From contig JAEEYY010000026.1 in NCBI GenBank assembly GCA_016288355.1, positions 1-11,649 of the forward strand: DNA of 11,649 bases. The letters are read 5' to 3'. Below, in pieces: positions 1-6,672 of the stretch. A program made the position numbers and the translations under genes. The notes under the pieces are model-generated. The model was given only the letters and a program-made list of their open reading frames with translations. It ran no database searches and was not told the origin of the DNA. The stretch is from Synergistes sp. (GTDB lineage: Bacteria > Synergistota > Synergistia > Synergistales > Synergistaceae). Each line of letters opens with the position of its first letter. Position 1 is the stretch's first letter.

Positions 1-904
1 CGATATGTACCTGGTCGACATGGGTGCCGGCTATCTCGCGCACCGGTTTGACATTGTCCGGGGCGTCCGGGCAGGATGCGAGCGGTTCGAGATCTGTGAC
101 GTCATAATGCAGGACTTTGCAGTACTCTGCATCCGGGTCGGCCTTGAGCTCTTTCGCGAGCTTCTCAACTTCGGGGCCGGCGCGCTCGACGAGCCATTTG
201 AGCACTTCGCCGTTCGGCATGATAAGAGGAACTTTGCCGCTCATCTCGGTGACCATCGAGCAGAGCGTGATGCGCTCGTTCAGCGAAGAATTCTCTATAG
301 TCTCTCCGGTGAATTCGACAGCGAGGAAGTCCATTCCGCCGGCGCCGAGGTCGCCTATGATATGCGTGAGCAGGTCTCTCATGCATACGCCTTTCTTGAA
401 TTTGCCGGTCACTTCTATCTTCATCGTTTCCGGAACGCGGAACCAGTTCTTGCCGGCTATGTAGGAAGCTGCGATGTCCGAGTTGCCGACGCCGGTAGCG
501 AACGCTCCGACGGAACCAAGCAGGTTCATATGGCTGTCGGTGCCGAGCACAACGTCGCCGGGTTTGATCATCCCGGCTTCGAGCATGACGTGCTGACCGA
601 TGCCGTGGTTGATGTCGAATACGCGCTTTACACCCTGTCTCTTGCAGAATTCACGTATGATCTTCTGGTTTGTTGCGACCTTCTCGGAATGTGCGGGGGC
701 CTGCAGGTCAAATGTGAATGCCAGCTTGTCGGGGTCCCAGACCTTGGCTTCCTTGCCCATCTCTTTTTCAAAGAGGAGGACCGCATTGGCTCCGCCGAAG
801 TCACGGCAGGTAGCCCAGTCGATGTTGCACCAGACGCGGTCCCCGACCTTTACAGGATGGCCGGAAGCTCTTTCCATGATCTTAACGATAGATGTCTTGC
901 CCAT
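1..904 (-). CDS. Aconitase/3-isopropylmalate dehydratase large-subunit family hydro-lyase, N-terminal part (runs off left edge)
   Basis: This is the N-terminal 301 residues of an aconitase-superfamily protein, which dehydrates and rehydrates hydroxy-di/tricarboxylic acids with a [4Fe-4S] cluster. Family marks are the GTDSH active-site segment (about 121-125), GAFATGVG (133-140), the GIGQHV segment (101-106) and KPGDVVLGTDSH. The open frame ends in GTHVDQVHI, where the family continues into the first cluster cysteine motif (GSCTNG), so all cluster ligands lie outside the window. ATG at 904 follows GGAGGG (913-918) by 8 nt. The HD gene ends 38 nt upstream on the same strand. Several usually conserved positions differ: FDLQAP where FDH-type sequence is expected, QH where HQ is common, and SHMNL where SHT is usual. 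That argues against plain LeuC or aconitase; a methyl- or dimethylmalate-type, citraconate-type or homoaconitate-type substrate is possible but not shown. The small subunit is not in view. Confidence 0.88.
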   Translation of the reverse strand, partial: MGKTSIVKIMERASGHPVKVGDRVWCNIDWATCRDFGGANAVLLFEKEMGKEAKVWDPDKLAFTFDLQAPAHSEKVATNQKIIREFCKRQGVKRVFDINHGIGQHVMLEAGMIKPGDVVLGTDSHMNLLGSVGAFATGVGNSDIAASYIAGKNWFRVPETMKIEVTGKFKKGVCMRDLLTHIIGDLGAGGMDFLAVEFTGETIENSSLNERITLCSMVTEMSGKVPLIMPNGEVLKWLVERAGPEVEKLAKELKADPDAEYCKVLHYDVTDLEPLASCPDAPDNVKPVREIAGTHVDQVHI

Positions 905-942
905 TTTGATTTCCCTCCGTTTTAGTTGTGGAGAACAGCTTC

Positions 943-1503
943 TTATTTCATGCCGAGGAAAGACTTCACAGATTCAAAGTTGATGAAGTCCGCCTTGTTT
1001 ACTACAACGCCTTCCGGGCTGCGGAGAGTTCCGTCGCCTTCCTTGGCGTGATTTGCGATTATGTGTCCTATAGCGTCGGAGCAGCCGTTGCGCATCGCGA
1101 TAACGGTTCCCGAGAAGGGGTGACGGAGATTCTTGCCCATCGAGGACTTTACGGTCTTGCCCGAGGGGTCTTTCTCATACTCGACAAGCTTGCCTACGTC
1201 GTGAAGCAGAGCGCCTGCCACGAGCAGATCGTTATCGAGAGTGAATTTCGCGTCCTTCTTTGAATAGATGGCGTTGAACTCCTCCATTGCCTGCTTTGCC
1301 ACGCGCGTTACGCCGCGCACGTGCTCGAGATAGGAGAACGGGCAGTCGGGGATAAGGAGCGTGAAGGGTATCTTGTCCATATCTTCAGGATCCCAGCCTC
1401 CGGTCTTCAGTGCGTCGGCATACGACGCGACTACCTTTGCCTGCAGTTCCTTGTCCTTGATCCATTCGATCTCCGGCAGCAGCTCTCTGATCTTCTTCTC
1501 CAT
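943..1503 (-). CDS. HD-domain metal-dependent protein
   Basis: This is a 186-residue protein with one HD domain, a helical fold that binds one or two metal ions and usually cleaves phosphate esters; a few members are di-iron oxygenases. Visible ligands are H61 (LEHVRG), H101-D102 (LLHDVGK), H128 (LRHPFSG), H152 (IANHAKEG) and D172 (NKADFI). This H-HD-H-H-D set is complete and typical of dinuclear HD enzymes. No fused domain, signal peptide or membrane segment is visible, so it is probably cytoplasmic. ATG at 1503 has GGAGG (1511-1515) 7 nt upstream. It sits between the GntR gene (114 nt upstream) and the aconitase-like gene (38 nt downstream), and is probably co-transcribed with the latter. 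Its substrate is unknown. Operon position suggests a role linked to the hydro-lyase's pathway, either acting on a pathway metabolite or clearing a phosphorylated one; this is inference. Confidence 0.88.
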   Translation of the reverse strand: MEKKIRELLPEIEWIKDKELQAKVVASYADALKTGGWDPEDMDKIPFTLLIPDCPFSYLEHVRGVTRVAKQAMEEFNAIYSKKDAKFTLDNDLLVAGALLHDVGKLVEYEKDPSGKTVKSSMGKNLRHPFSGTVIAMRNGCSDAIGHIIANHAKEGDGTLRSPEGVVVNKADFINFESVKSFLGMK

Positions 1504-1566
1504 AGCATTTCCTCCCGTAAGTTTTTTGTGTGTTATGTTTATATTTGAATTTTATAGTTCGTTATA

Positions 1567-1572
1567 ATTATA
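1567..1572 (-). promoter_or_regulatory. Possible -10 box upstream of the HD/hydro-lyase genes
   Basis: On the minus strand this reads TATAAT, inside an AT-rich 114-nt gap between the GntR gene and the HD gene. The best -35 partner (TTATAA, 17 nt upstream) matches the consensus poorly. It overlaps a perfect 12-nt palindrome TTATAATTATAA (1562-1573). It could give the HD/hydro-lyase pair its own transcript in addition to read-through from the GntR gene. No terminator is visible after the GntR gene. Confidence 0.3.
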
Positions 1573-1617
1573 ATCTAAAAACGTGTTGCTTATAAGTTCT
1601 GTTTTTCTGTTTTTGTC

Positions 1618-2316
1618 TTACCTGCCTGCCGCAATGCCTCTGTGCAGCGTGCGGTATATCCTGTCTATATGGCGCGACGCGGCCTCGCGGGCCTTCTCCA
1701 CGTCGTGGTCCAGTACGGCCTCGTATATCTCTCTGTGCTCGTTCAAAAACGCGTCTTTATCATCAAGCAGTTTATATATGCGCTCATGCGTCGCCGATAT
1801 AAGATCGAAATTCATTCTGGTGAGATTTATAAAAACAAAGTTGTGAGTCGCTTCCGCAAGCAGCAGATGAAACTCAAAATCGACCCTCGCGCGTTCATCG
1901 GGGCTGGAAAGGGCTCTTTCGGTATATGTGATATTGCGCAGGATGCGCGTCAGATCCGACGGAGTGGCTCTCATCGCGCTTTCGGCTATGATGGCGGGGT
2001 CAAGTATGCGGCGCGCCTCCATAAGCTCCAGTATTGCCGAATCCTCTAACTGCATCGTGCTTTTATCTTCGGATATCGCGCGCGGATGGCGTACGAAACG
2101 CCCCTTGCCGGGAATAGATTCGATCAGCCCCAGCAGTTCCATGACGCGGAAAGCTTCTCTCAGAGAGCTGCGGCTCACGCTGAACGTTTCCATAAGCTGA
2201 CGTTCGGAAGGCAGCGGATCCCCAGGCAGCAGACTGCCTGCCGAGATCTCATTTTTCAGTTTTTCTACAACTTTTTCGTAGATTCTTGTTCCCTTCTGAA
2301 CAGGAGCTTCAGTCAT
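1618..2316 (-). CDS. GntR-family transcriptional regulator, FadR subfamily (FCD domain)
   Basis: This is a 232-residue DNA-binding regulator. Residues about 10-78 form the GntR winged helix-turn-helix, with PLPSERQLMETFSVSRSSLRE followed by the wing GKGRFV. Residues about 90-225 form an all-helical FCD effector domain. D146 and H150 (DFEFH), H194 (NEHREI) and H216 (SRHID) match the metal-binding set of FCD domains, which often bind carboxylic acids near that metal. Length is typical of the subfamily. ATG at 2316 follows a GGGGG-type ribosome-binding site on the minus strand. It precedes the HD and hydro-lyase genes in the same direction, so it probably senses an organic acid and controls them and itself. 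A matching operator (TGGT-N3-ACCA) lies at 2580-2590 in the divergent spacer, so it may also affect the radical SAM gene. The ligand is unknown. Confidence 0.93.
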   Translation of the reverse strand: MTEAPVQKGTRIYEKVVEKLKNEISAGSLLPGDPLPSERQLMETFSVSRSSLREAFRVMELLGLIESIPGKGRFVRHPRAISEDKSTMQLEDSAILELMEARRILDPAIIAESAMRATPSDLTRILRNITYTERALSSPDERARVDFEFHLLLAEATHNFVFINLTRMNFDLISATHERIYKLLDDKDAFLNEHREIYEAVLDHDVEKAREAASRHIDRIYRTLHRGIAAGR

Positions 2317-2352
2317 TGTGAAAAAACCCCCTTAGCGGACTGCCCAGTACAC

Positions 2353-2381
2353 TTTATAATACAAATATAATAGCCTTGCAA
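2353..2381 (-). promoter_or_regulatory. Probable promoter of the GntR regulator gene
   Basis: On the minus strand a TTGCAA -35 box (2376-2381) is followed after 17 nt by a TATAAA -10 box (2353-2358). Transcription would begin near 2346, giving a leader of about 30 nt before the ATG at 2316. A short palindrome ACTG-CC-CAGT (2339-2348) overlaps the expected start and could be a regulator site, but it does not match the FadR-subfamily consensus. Confidence 0.5.
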
Positions 2382-2496
2382 GTCTTTTAATGTATTCTAA
2401 ATTTTCAGATTATAAAATTATTTTATTAGAATTATAACATCGGATATTTTGTGAAAACAGTGTATAATGCTGATATTACTGTATTTTTTATTTCGT

Positions 2497-2524
2497 TTGT
2501 TATTGCGTCATTTATTGTTATAAT
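2497..2524 (+). promoter_or_regulatory. Possible promoter reading toward the radical SAM gene
   Basis: TTGTTA (2497-2502) and TATAAT (2519-2524) are separated by 16 nt. Transcription would start near 2531, about 310 nt before the ATG at 2842 and about 50 nt upstream of the TGGT-N3-ACCA palindrome, which would then lie in a downstream blocking position. The surrounding AT-richness makes chance matches likely. Confidence 0.25.
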
Positions 2525-2579
2525 GAATTTTACCATGGATAAAAAACATAAAAACATAATTAAATAAAGATTTCACAAA

Positions 2580-2590
2580 TGGTCTTACCA
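2580..2590. promoter_or_regulatory. Candidate GntR/FadR-subfamily operator, TGGT-CTT-ACCA
   Basis: This is a perfect palindrome with 4-nt arms and a 3-nt centre. It matches the TGGT-N3-ACCA type of operator known for FadR-subfamily regulators such as PdhR and LldR. The bases just outside are A-A on the left and A-T on the right, so symmetry extends only partly. It lies about 264 nt from the GntR start and 252 nt from the radical SAM start. That is far from the predicted GntR promoter, so binding there might act mainly on plus-strand transcription or through looping. Confidence 0.5.
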
Positions 2591-2841
2591 ATGCTTTACA
2601 CCATGTCAAAACGGCCTGTTTCCTGCATGCGCTGTCGTTATACAGCCGGGCGGCGGCCCTCCTCCGGCAGAATCGGTATATGACGCTGTTTAATATATGA
2701 AATAATGTACGCTGCGGCGGTCCGTTCCGAATGGCAGTCAGGGCCCGCCGTGGTTTTCTGGCGGCAGGCTTTTAAACGGCGCTTATTTATAATAAACTTC
2801 CATATATACAGGTTATGTGACGGGCGGGAAGTGTACGGCAG

Positions 2842-4158
2842 ATGAATTTAACTTTGCGCAAAAGACGCGGCGGTGCGCCGGGGAAGATCGATACGGGGAC
2901 GCTTCTTTCCCTGAAGGGGCTCAATGTCCTGGGCGTTAACCCCCCGGTCCGCGATTTTGCTTTTATGGATCTGTGGTCGAAGCCGCTCGGGCTTCTGTAT
3001 ATACTGCAGACGCTGCGTGCGGATAATGAAGTTTCGCTGCTTGACTGCGTCGCCTTTGCCGCCTGCGGCGAAAAGAGTTTCGGGCGGTCAAAAATTAAAA
3101 AGACAGAGATCGAAAAGCCCGAAGTCTACCGCGGCATACCGCGCCGTTACCATCATTTCGGCATCACCGGCGGCGATATAAAAAAATATATCGCAGAGAT
3201 GCCCGCTCCGGACGTAATTCTCGTCACCTCGGCGATGACCTACTGGTATCCCGGCGTCAGATGGGCGATAGAACGACTCTCGGAGATATTTCCGGACGTC
3301 CCGATACTTTTGGGCGGGATATATGCGAGCCTGATGCCGGAGCATGCCGCTCTGCTGGGGGCGGACTATATCGTATGCGGGCGCTGCGAACCGGCTGCGC
3401 CGTACCCCGCTATGGATCTGTACAAAGCGCCGGGATACGGCGTCGTGATGACCTCCTTCGGCTGTCCTTTTTCATGCAGATACTGTGCGTCCGGCGTTCT
3501 GTGGCCGCGTTATCACAGACGTCCTCTGGACGCTGTGCTTAAAGAGATAGATTTTCAGGCGTCTTTGGGCGCGCGCGATTTTGCCTTTTACGACGACGCG
3601 CTGCTGCTGGACAAGGAAGATCTCTTCTATCCGCTCTGCAGGGAAGTGCGTGACCGCTACCGCGGGGCTCTGCGTCTGCACACGCCTAACGGGCTGCACG
3701 TGAGACAGATCGACGCGCGGTGCGCCGATATCCTCTTTGAGACAGGCTTCAAAACGATCAGGCTCTCTCTTGAGAGCATCGATCCCAGGGTGGCGCATGA
3801 CAGTTCGTCGAAGGTGGCGGCAAAAGAGTACGCTTCCGCGGTAAAAGCGCTTCTTGCGGCAGGCTACGCACCGGCCGACTGTGAGACCTATATACTTGCC
3901 GGACTTCCGGGACAGGATATCGGGTCAGTGAGAGAGAGCATAATGTTCGTGCGGGAATGCGGCGGAGTGCCTAAGCTTGCGGAATTCTCACCTATTCCGG
4001 GTACGCCGTATTTTGAGGATGCGGCAAGGCTGCTTCCGGAGCTCAGGACTGAGCCGCTTCTTCAAAATAATTCAGTTTACTGTTCCTATTTTTCAAAGAG
4101 CATAGCCCCCGGCGTTCTGCAGGAGCTGAAAGATCTTGCAAGGGGGAACGCAGGCTGA
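2842..4158 (+). CDS. Radical SAM protein with degenerate cobalamin-binding-like N-terminal domain
   Basis: This is a 438-residue protein. The [4Fe-4S] SAM-binding motif is C208-x3-C212-x2-C215 (GCPFSCRYC), followed by a radical SAM barrel with FYDDALLL (about 249-256), TPNGLHV (281-287), SLES (309-312) and LAGLPGQ (352-358). The N-terminal 200 residues resemble the Rossmann-like domain of B12-binding radical SAM proteins: NPPVRDFAFMDLWSKPLGLL, then LLGGIYASLMPEHA and ADYIV. The cobalamin ligand motif DxHxxG is absent, and the usual GEGE turn is replaced by C179-G-R-C182 with a shortened linker, so B12 binding is doubtful. ATG 2842 is preceded by GGCGGGAAG about 11 nt upstream. It is monocistronic as far as visible; the next gene has its own promoter. 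Substrate and reaction are unknown. Confidence 0.87.
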   Translation: MNLTLRKRRGGAPGKIDTGTLLSLKGLNVLGVNPPVRDFAFMDLWSKPLGLLYILQTLRADNEVSLLDCVAFAACGEKSFGRSKIKKTEIEKPEVYRGIPRRYHHFGITGGDIKKYIAEMPAPDVILVTSAMTYWYPGVRWAIERLSEIFPDVPILLGGIYASLMPEHAALLGADYIVCGRCEPAAPYPAMDLYKAPGYGVVMTSFGCPFSCRYCASGVLWPRYHRRPLDAVLKEIDFQASLGARDFAFYDDALLLDKEDLFYPLCREVRDRYRGALRLHTPNGLHVRQIDARCADILFETGFKTIRLSLESIDPRVAHDSSSKVAAKEYASAVKALLAAGYAPADCETYILAGLPGQDIGSVRESIMFVRECGGVPKLAEFSPIPGTPYFEDAARLLPELRTEPLLQNNSVYCSYFSKSIAPGVLQELKDLARGNAG

Positions 4159-4286
4159 TGCGTGCCGCCGCACAAGGCAAATCGGCTGCGGAATGAGATG
4201 CGGGAAGGCGTTTTTTTGCGTGAACACGGATGTCCTGCCGTACTCTTTCGCCTGCTGAAACCTATCCTTTTTTTTAATTATAATTG

Positions 4287-4315
4287 TTGACAAACGCTTG
4301 CGGGTATATAATAAT
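4287..4315 (+). promoter_or_regulatory. Promoter of the iclR-liv operon
   Basis: A consensus TTGACA -35 box (4287-4292) is followed after 17 nt by AATAAT (4310-4315). A TATAAT at 4307-4312 overlaps it but would leave only 14 nt of spacing. Transcription would begin near 4321, giving a leader of about 55 nt. This is the strongest sigma70-type promoter in the window and should drive the whole regulator-transporter operon. Confidence 0.65.
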
Positions 4316-4326
4316 GCTGTAAAGGC

Positions 4327-4334
4327 TTCCGGAA
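4327..4334. promoter_or_regulatory. Possible operator palindrome TTCCGGAA
   Basis: This is a perfect 8-nt palindrome lying just past the predicted start of the iclR-liv transcript. IclR-family regulators commonly bind short palindromes overlapping their own promoters, so it is a candidate autoregulation site. It is short and could occur by chance. Confidence 0.25.
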
Positions 4335-4376
4335 AACAGGTCAGGTGTCCCATTTATTATCGTGGGGGGAGTGCTT

Positions 4377-5141
4377 GTGAGTATGAGTCTTCCGGCAAAA
4401 GTAATGGCCCTGATAGAGGTCCTGCTGGAAACGGACGGAAATATAGGTATCAGAGAGCTTGCCGCAAAGACTGATATCTCAAAGAGTTCTGTGCAGCGCA
4501 TTCTGGACTCTCTCGAGGAAAACGGCTGGGTCAGCCAGGACGGCAAGACCCACAGCTATCGGATAGGCTTCAAACTTTTAAGCATGACGAACTCGTGGAG
4601 ACTCCGTCTTGAGCTTACAAGACATTCGCACGACGAGATGATCAGGCTCTGTGACGAGAGCCGGCAGACGATACTGCTGCTGGTTCTTGACGGGTACCGC
4701 GGCATCTGCCTTGACAAGGTCGAACCGGAAAGGACGATAAAGCTGGTCGCTGAAATGGGAAAGGTCTTTCCTCTTCATGCTGCCGCATGCGGAAAGATAC
4801 TGCTTGCTTTCGCTAACCCGGGTCTGCAGCACCATATACTGGGATCGCCGCTGGACGCCTATACTCCGCTCACGATCACCGACCCCGACAAGTTAAGTGC
4901 TGAGATAGAAAAGATACGCGGCGAGAAGAAGGCGATCAGCGTTGAAGAGATGACTCTGGGAGCAGCTGAGATAGCGGTTCCCTTATTTAACGCGGACGGC
5001 AGCCTGATAGCCGCTTTGAGCATCGCAGGGCCGAAGTTTGATGTGGAGCCCAAACTTGCTCTTTTTGAATCGCTGCTGAGATCCTCGGCTGATGCGATCG
5101 TAAAAAGGCTGACGAACAACAGGAAAAACAGCGTGGATTGA
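4377..5141 (+). CDS. IclR-family transcriptional regulator of the liv operon
   Basis: This is a regulator of about 254 residues. The N-terminal winged helix-turn-helix covers about residues 5-65, with IRELAAKTDISKSSVQRILDSL as recognition region. The C-terminal part is the IclR effector-binding (GAF-like) domain, with PLHAAACGKILLAF near 133-146 and VEEMTLGAAEIAVPLF near 190-204. The start was chosen as GTG 4377, 5 nt after GGAG in a GGGGGGAG run (4364-4371). ATG 4383 is a good alternative, while GTG 4362 lacks an upstream ribosome-binding site. It is the first gene of the operon and ends 24 nt before livG, so regulator and transporter are co-transcribed. IclR proteins often respond to aromatic or small organic acids, which leaves open whether the importer carries amino acids at all. 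The effector is unknown. Confidence 0.93.
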   Translation: MSMSLPAKVMALIEVLLETDGNIGIRELAAKTDISKSSVQRILDSLEENGWVSQDGKTHSYRIGFKLLSMTNSWRLRLELTRHSHDEMIRLCDESRQTILLLVLDGYRGICLDKVEPERTIKLVAEMGKVFPLHAAACGKILLAFANPGLQHHILGSPLDAYTPLTITDPDKLSAEIEKIRGEKKAISVEEMTLGAAEIAVPLFNADGSLIAALSIAGPKFDVEPKLALFESLLRSSADAIVKRLTNNRKNSVD

Positions 5142-5165
5142 CCGGGGGGAGGAACAACAACAGAA

Positions 5166-5948
5166 ATGGATGCTTTGTTGGAAGCGCGTTCTCTTTCTAT
5201 TCATTTCGGAGGACTGAAAGCCGTTGAAAATGTCGATCTTGACGTCAGAGAGGGAGAGATAATGTCTCTTATCGGACCCAATGGCGCCGGGAAGACGACC
5301 TTTTTTAACCTGGTGAGCGGTTTTTTAAAACCGACTTCGGGCACGGTCAAATTCATGGGGAAGGATATCACCGGCATGGAGCCGCATGAAACGGCGAGGC
5401 TCGGGCTGGTCAGGACCTTCCAGAAGACCAATATCTTTGCCGATGTTACCGTTGCCGACAGCATCAGGATCGGCTTCGGCCAGCACAGGCACGCGGGCCT
5501 TATCGGCATTCTCGGGAACAGCGCCTCTGTCAGAAGGGAAAATGCAGATGTGCATGAAAAGGCCGAAGAGATAATGAAGTTCTGCGCCCTTTACGACTGG
5601 AAGGATTATCTCGTAAAGAACATCCCTTACGGCAAACAGAGGATGCTGTCGGTAGCGCTTGCACTGGCTACCTCCCCTAAGCTGCTTCTGCTGGATGAGC
5701 CTGCTACGGGACTCAACCCGACGGAAACGAAAGAGCTTATAGATATTATCTTTAATATAAGGAACAAACTGAAGATAACGGTGTTCCTGATCGAGCACAA
5801 TATGAACCTTGTCGTATCCATCTCGGACAGGCTTGCAGTCCTGTGTTACGGAGAGAAGCTGACCGAGGGCATACCCAGTGAGGTTGCTAAGGATCCCAGA
5901 GTCATAGAAGCCTATTTAGGGAGGGGGTTCCAGCCCAATGTTTCTTAA
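5166..5948 (+). CDS. livG: LIV-type ABC transporter ATP-binding protein LivG
   Basis: This is a 260-residue cytoplasmic ATPase of the branched-chain amino acid-type importer. Visible are Walker A GPNGAGKT (37-44), Q-loop Q86 (RTFQKTNIF), a family-typical signature IPYGKQ (153-158) in place of LSGGQ, Walker B LLLLDEP (173-179) with catalytic E178, and H-loop H211 (IEHNMN). The C-terminal segment VIEAYLG (247-252) is typical of LivG/LivF-type subunits. It pairs with LivF on the LivH/LivM permease dimer. ATG 5166 lies 13 nt after GGAGG (5148-5152), which is longer spacing than usual; no better in-frame start exists. Its last 11 nt overlap the livF start, suggesting coupled translation. Length is normal. 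The family also includes importers of aromatic acids and urea, so the substrate is open. Confidence 0.95.
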   Translation: MDALLEARSLSIHFGGLKAVENVDLDVREGEIMSLIGPNGAGKTTFFNLVSGFLKPTSGTVKFMGKDITGMEPHETARLGLVRTFQKTNIFADVTVADSIRIGFGQHRHAGLIGILGNSASVRRENADVHEKAEEIMKFCALYDWKDYLVKNIPYGKQRMLSVALALATSPKLLLLDEPATGLNPTETKELIDIIFNIRNKLKITVFLIEHNMNLVVSISDRLAVLCYGEKLTEGIPSEVAKDPRVIEAYLGRGFQPNVS

Positions 5949-6645
5949 AGTCCAGAACCTTTGTGCCGGTTACGGCCGTATCCAGGCTCTGCATGACGTC
6001 TCGATAGAGGCGGAAAAGGGATCGATAGTAACGCTGATCGGATCAAACGGCGCCGGCAAAAGCACATTTATGATGTGCTTGTCAGGGGTGCTCCGGCCGA
6101 CGTCCGGCACTATCGAATTCGACGGACAGTTCATCCAGGGCCTGCATCCCGAAAAGATAGTCGCCGCCGGCCTTTCGCAGTGTCCGGAGGGGCGCAGGGT
6201 CTGGCCGAAAATGACAGTGGAAGAGAATCTTGAAATGGGGGGCATATCGGTAAAGGATCCGAAGGTCATCTCCGAACGGCTGGATATGGCTTTTTCGAAT
6301 TTCCCTATACTGGCCGAGCGAAGAAAACAGCTGGCCGGCAGCCTCTCCGGAGGGGAACAGCAGATGCTTGCGATAGCACGGGCTCTTATGTCGGGGCCGA
6401 AGCTTTTACTGCTTGATGAACCGTCGCTCGGACTTGCCCCGATAATAGTGGAAAAGGTCGTCGAGATCATCAAAAAGATCCGCGACGGCGGAACTACTGT
6501 GATTCTCGTCGAGCAGAACGCCTTTATGGCCCTGTCGATAGCCGACTATGCCTATGTTCTTGAAACGGGACACGTGGTGCTTTCCGGCAAGGGCTCGGAT
6601 CTGCTCAAAGATGACAGTGTGCGCAAATCCTACCTTGGAGTGTAG
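5938..6645 (+). CDS. livF: LIV-type ABC transporter ATP-binding protein LivF
   Basis: This is a 235-residue ATPase, the second nucleotide-binding subunit of the importer. Motifs are Walker A GSNGAGKS (35-42), the LivF-typical segment CPEGRRVWPKMTVEENL (82-98), signature LSGGEQQ (136-142), Walker B LLLLDEP (156-162) and VEQN (191-194), where LivF proteins commonly carry Q in place of the switch histidine. ATG 5938 has a GGGAGGGGG ribosome-binding site inside the end of livG, and the two frames overlap by 11 nt. The next gene, livK, starts 27 nt downstream. Length and all motifs are normal, so the gene appears functional. Confidence 0.96.
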   Translation: MFLKVQNLCAGYGRIQALHDVSIEAEKGSIVTLIGSNGAGKSTFMMCLSGVLRPTSGTIEFDGQFIQGLHPEKIVAAGLSQCPEGRRVWPKMTVEENLEMGGISVKDPKVISERLDMAFSNFPILAERRKQLAGSLSGGEQQMLAIARALMSGPKLLLLDEPSLGLAPIIVEKVVEIIKKIRDGGTTVILVEQNAFMALSIADYAYVLETGHVVLSGKGSDLLKDDSVRKSYLGV

Positions 6646-6672
6646 GATATATTATATGGAGGTGTATCAGTA

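Larger units (their letters stand above)
2317..2841. other. 525-nt divergent intergenic region
   Basis: This spacer separates the minus-strand GntR gene from the plus-strand radical SAM gene. I see no credible coding frame or RNA gene in it. The left half (about 2340-2580) is strongly AT-rich, and the right half (about 2600-2780) returns to GC-rich sequence. Contents I can support are the GntR promoter near 2353-2381, a possible plus-strand promoter near 2497-2524 and the TGGTCTTACCA palindrome at 2580-2590. A weak hairpin (CCGCC/GGCGG) lies near 2745-2770. Confidence 0.7.

Noticed and set aside
5..925. Long plus-strand open frame (about 306 codons) at the left edge
   Set aside because: It is antisense to the aconitase-family gene, has no ribosome-binding site, and its translation has no family motif. 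The opposite strand carries clear conserved motifs and a good ribosome-binding site.
2745..2775. CCGCC/GGCGG hairpin followed by TTTT in the divergent spacer
   Set aside because: The stem is only five to six pairs with a loop of about 8-10 nt, and only four T follow, offset from the stem. There is no gene upstream on that strand for it to terminate.
4159..4286. Possible terminator after the radical SAM gene (T7 run near 4211-4217, and CCGCA/TGCGG arms near 4170-4192)
   Set aside because: The arms are short and not next to the T run, so no convincing intrinsic terminator could be drawn.
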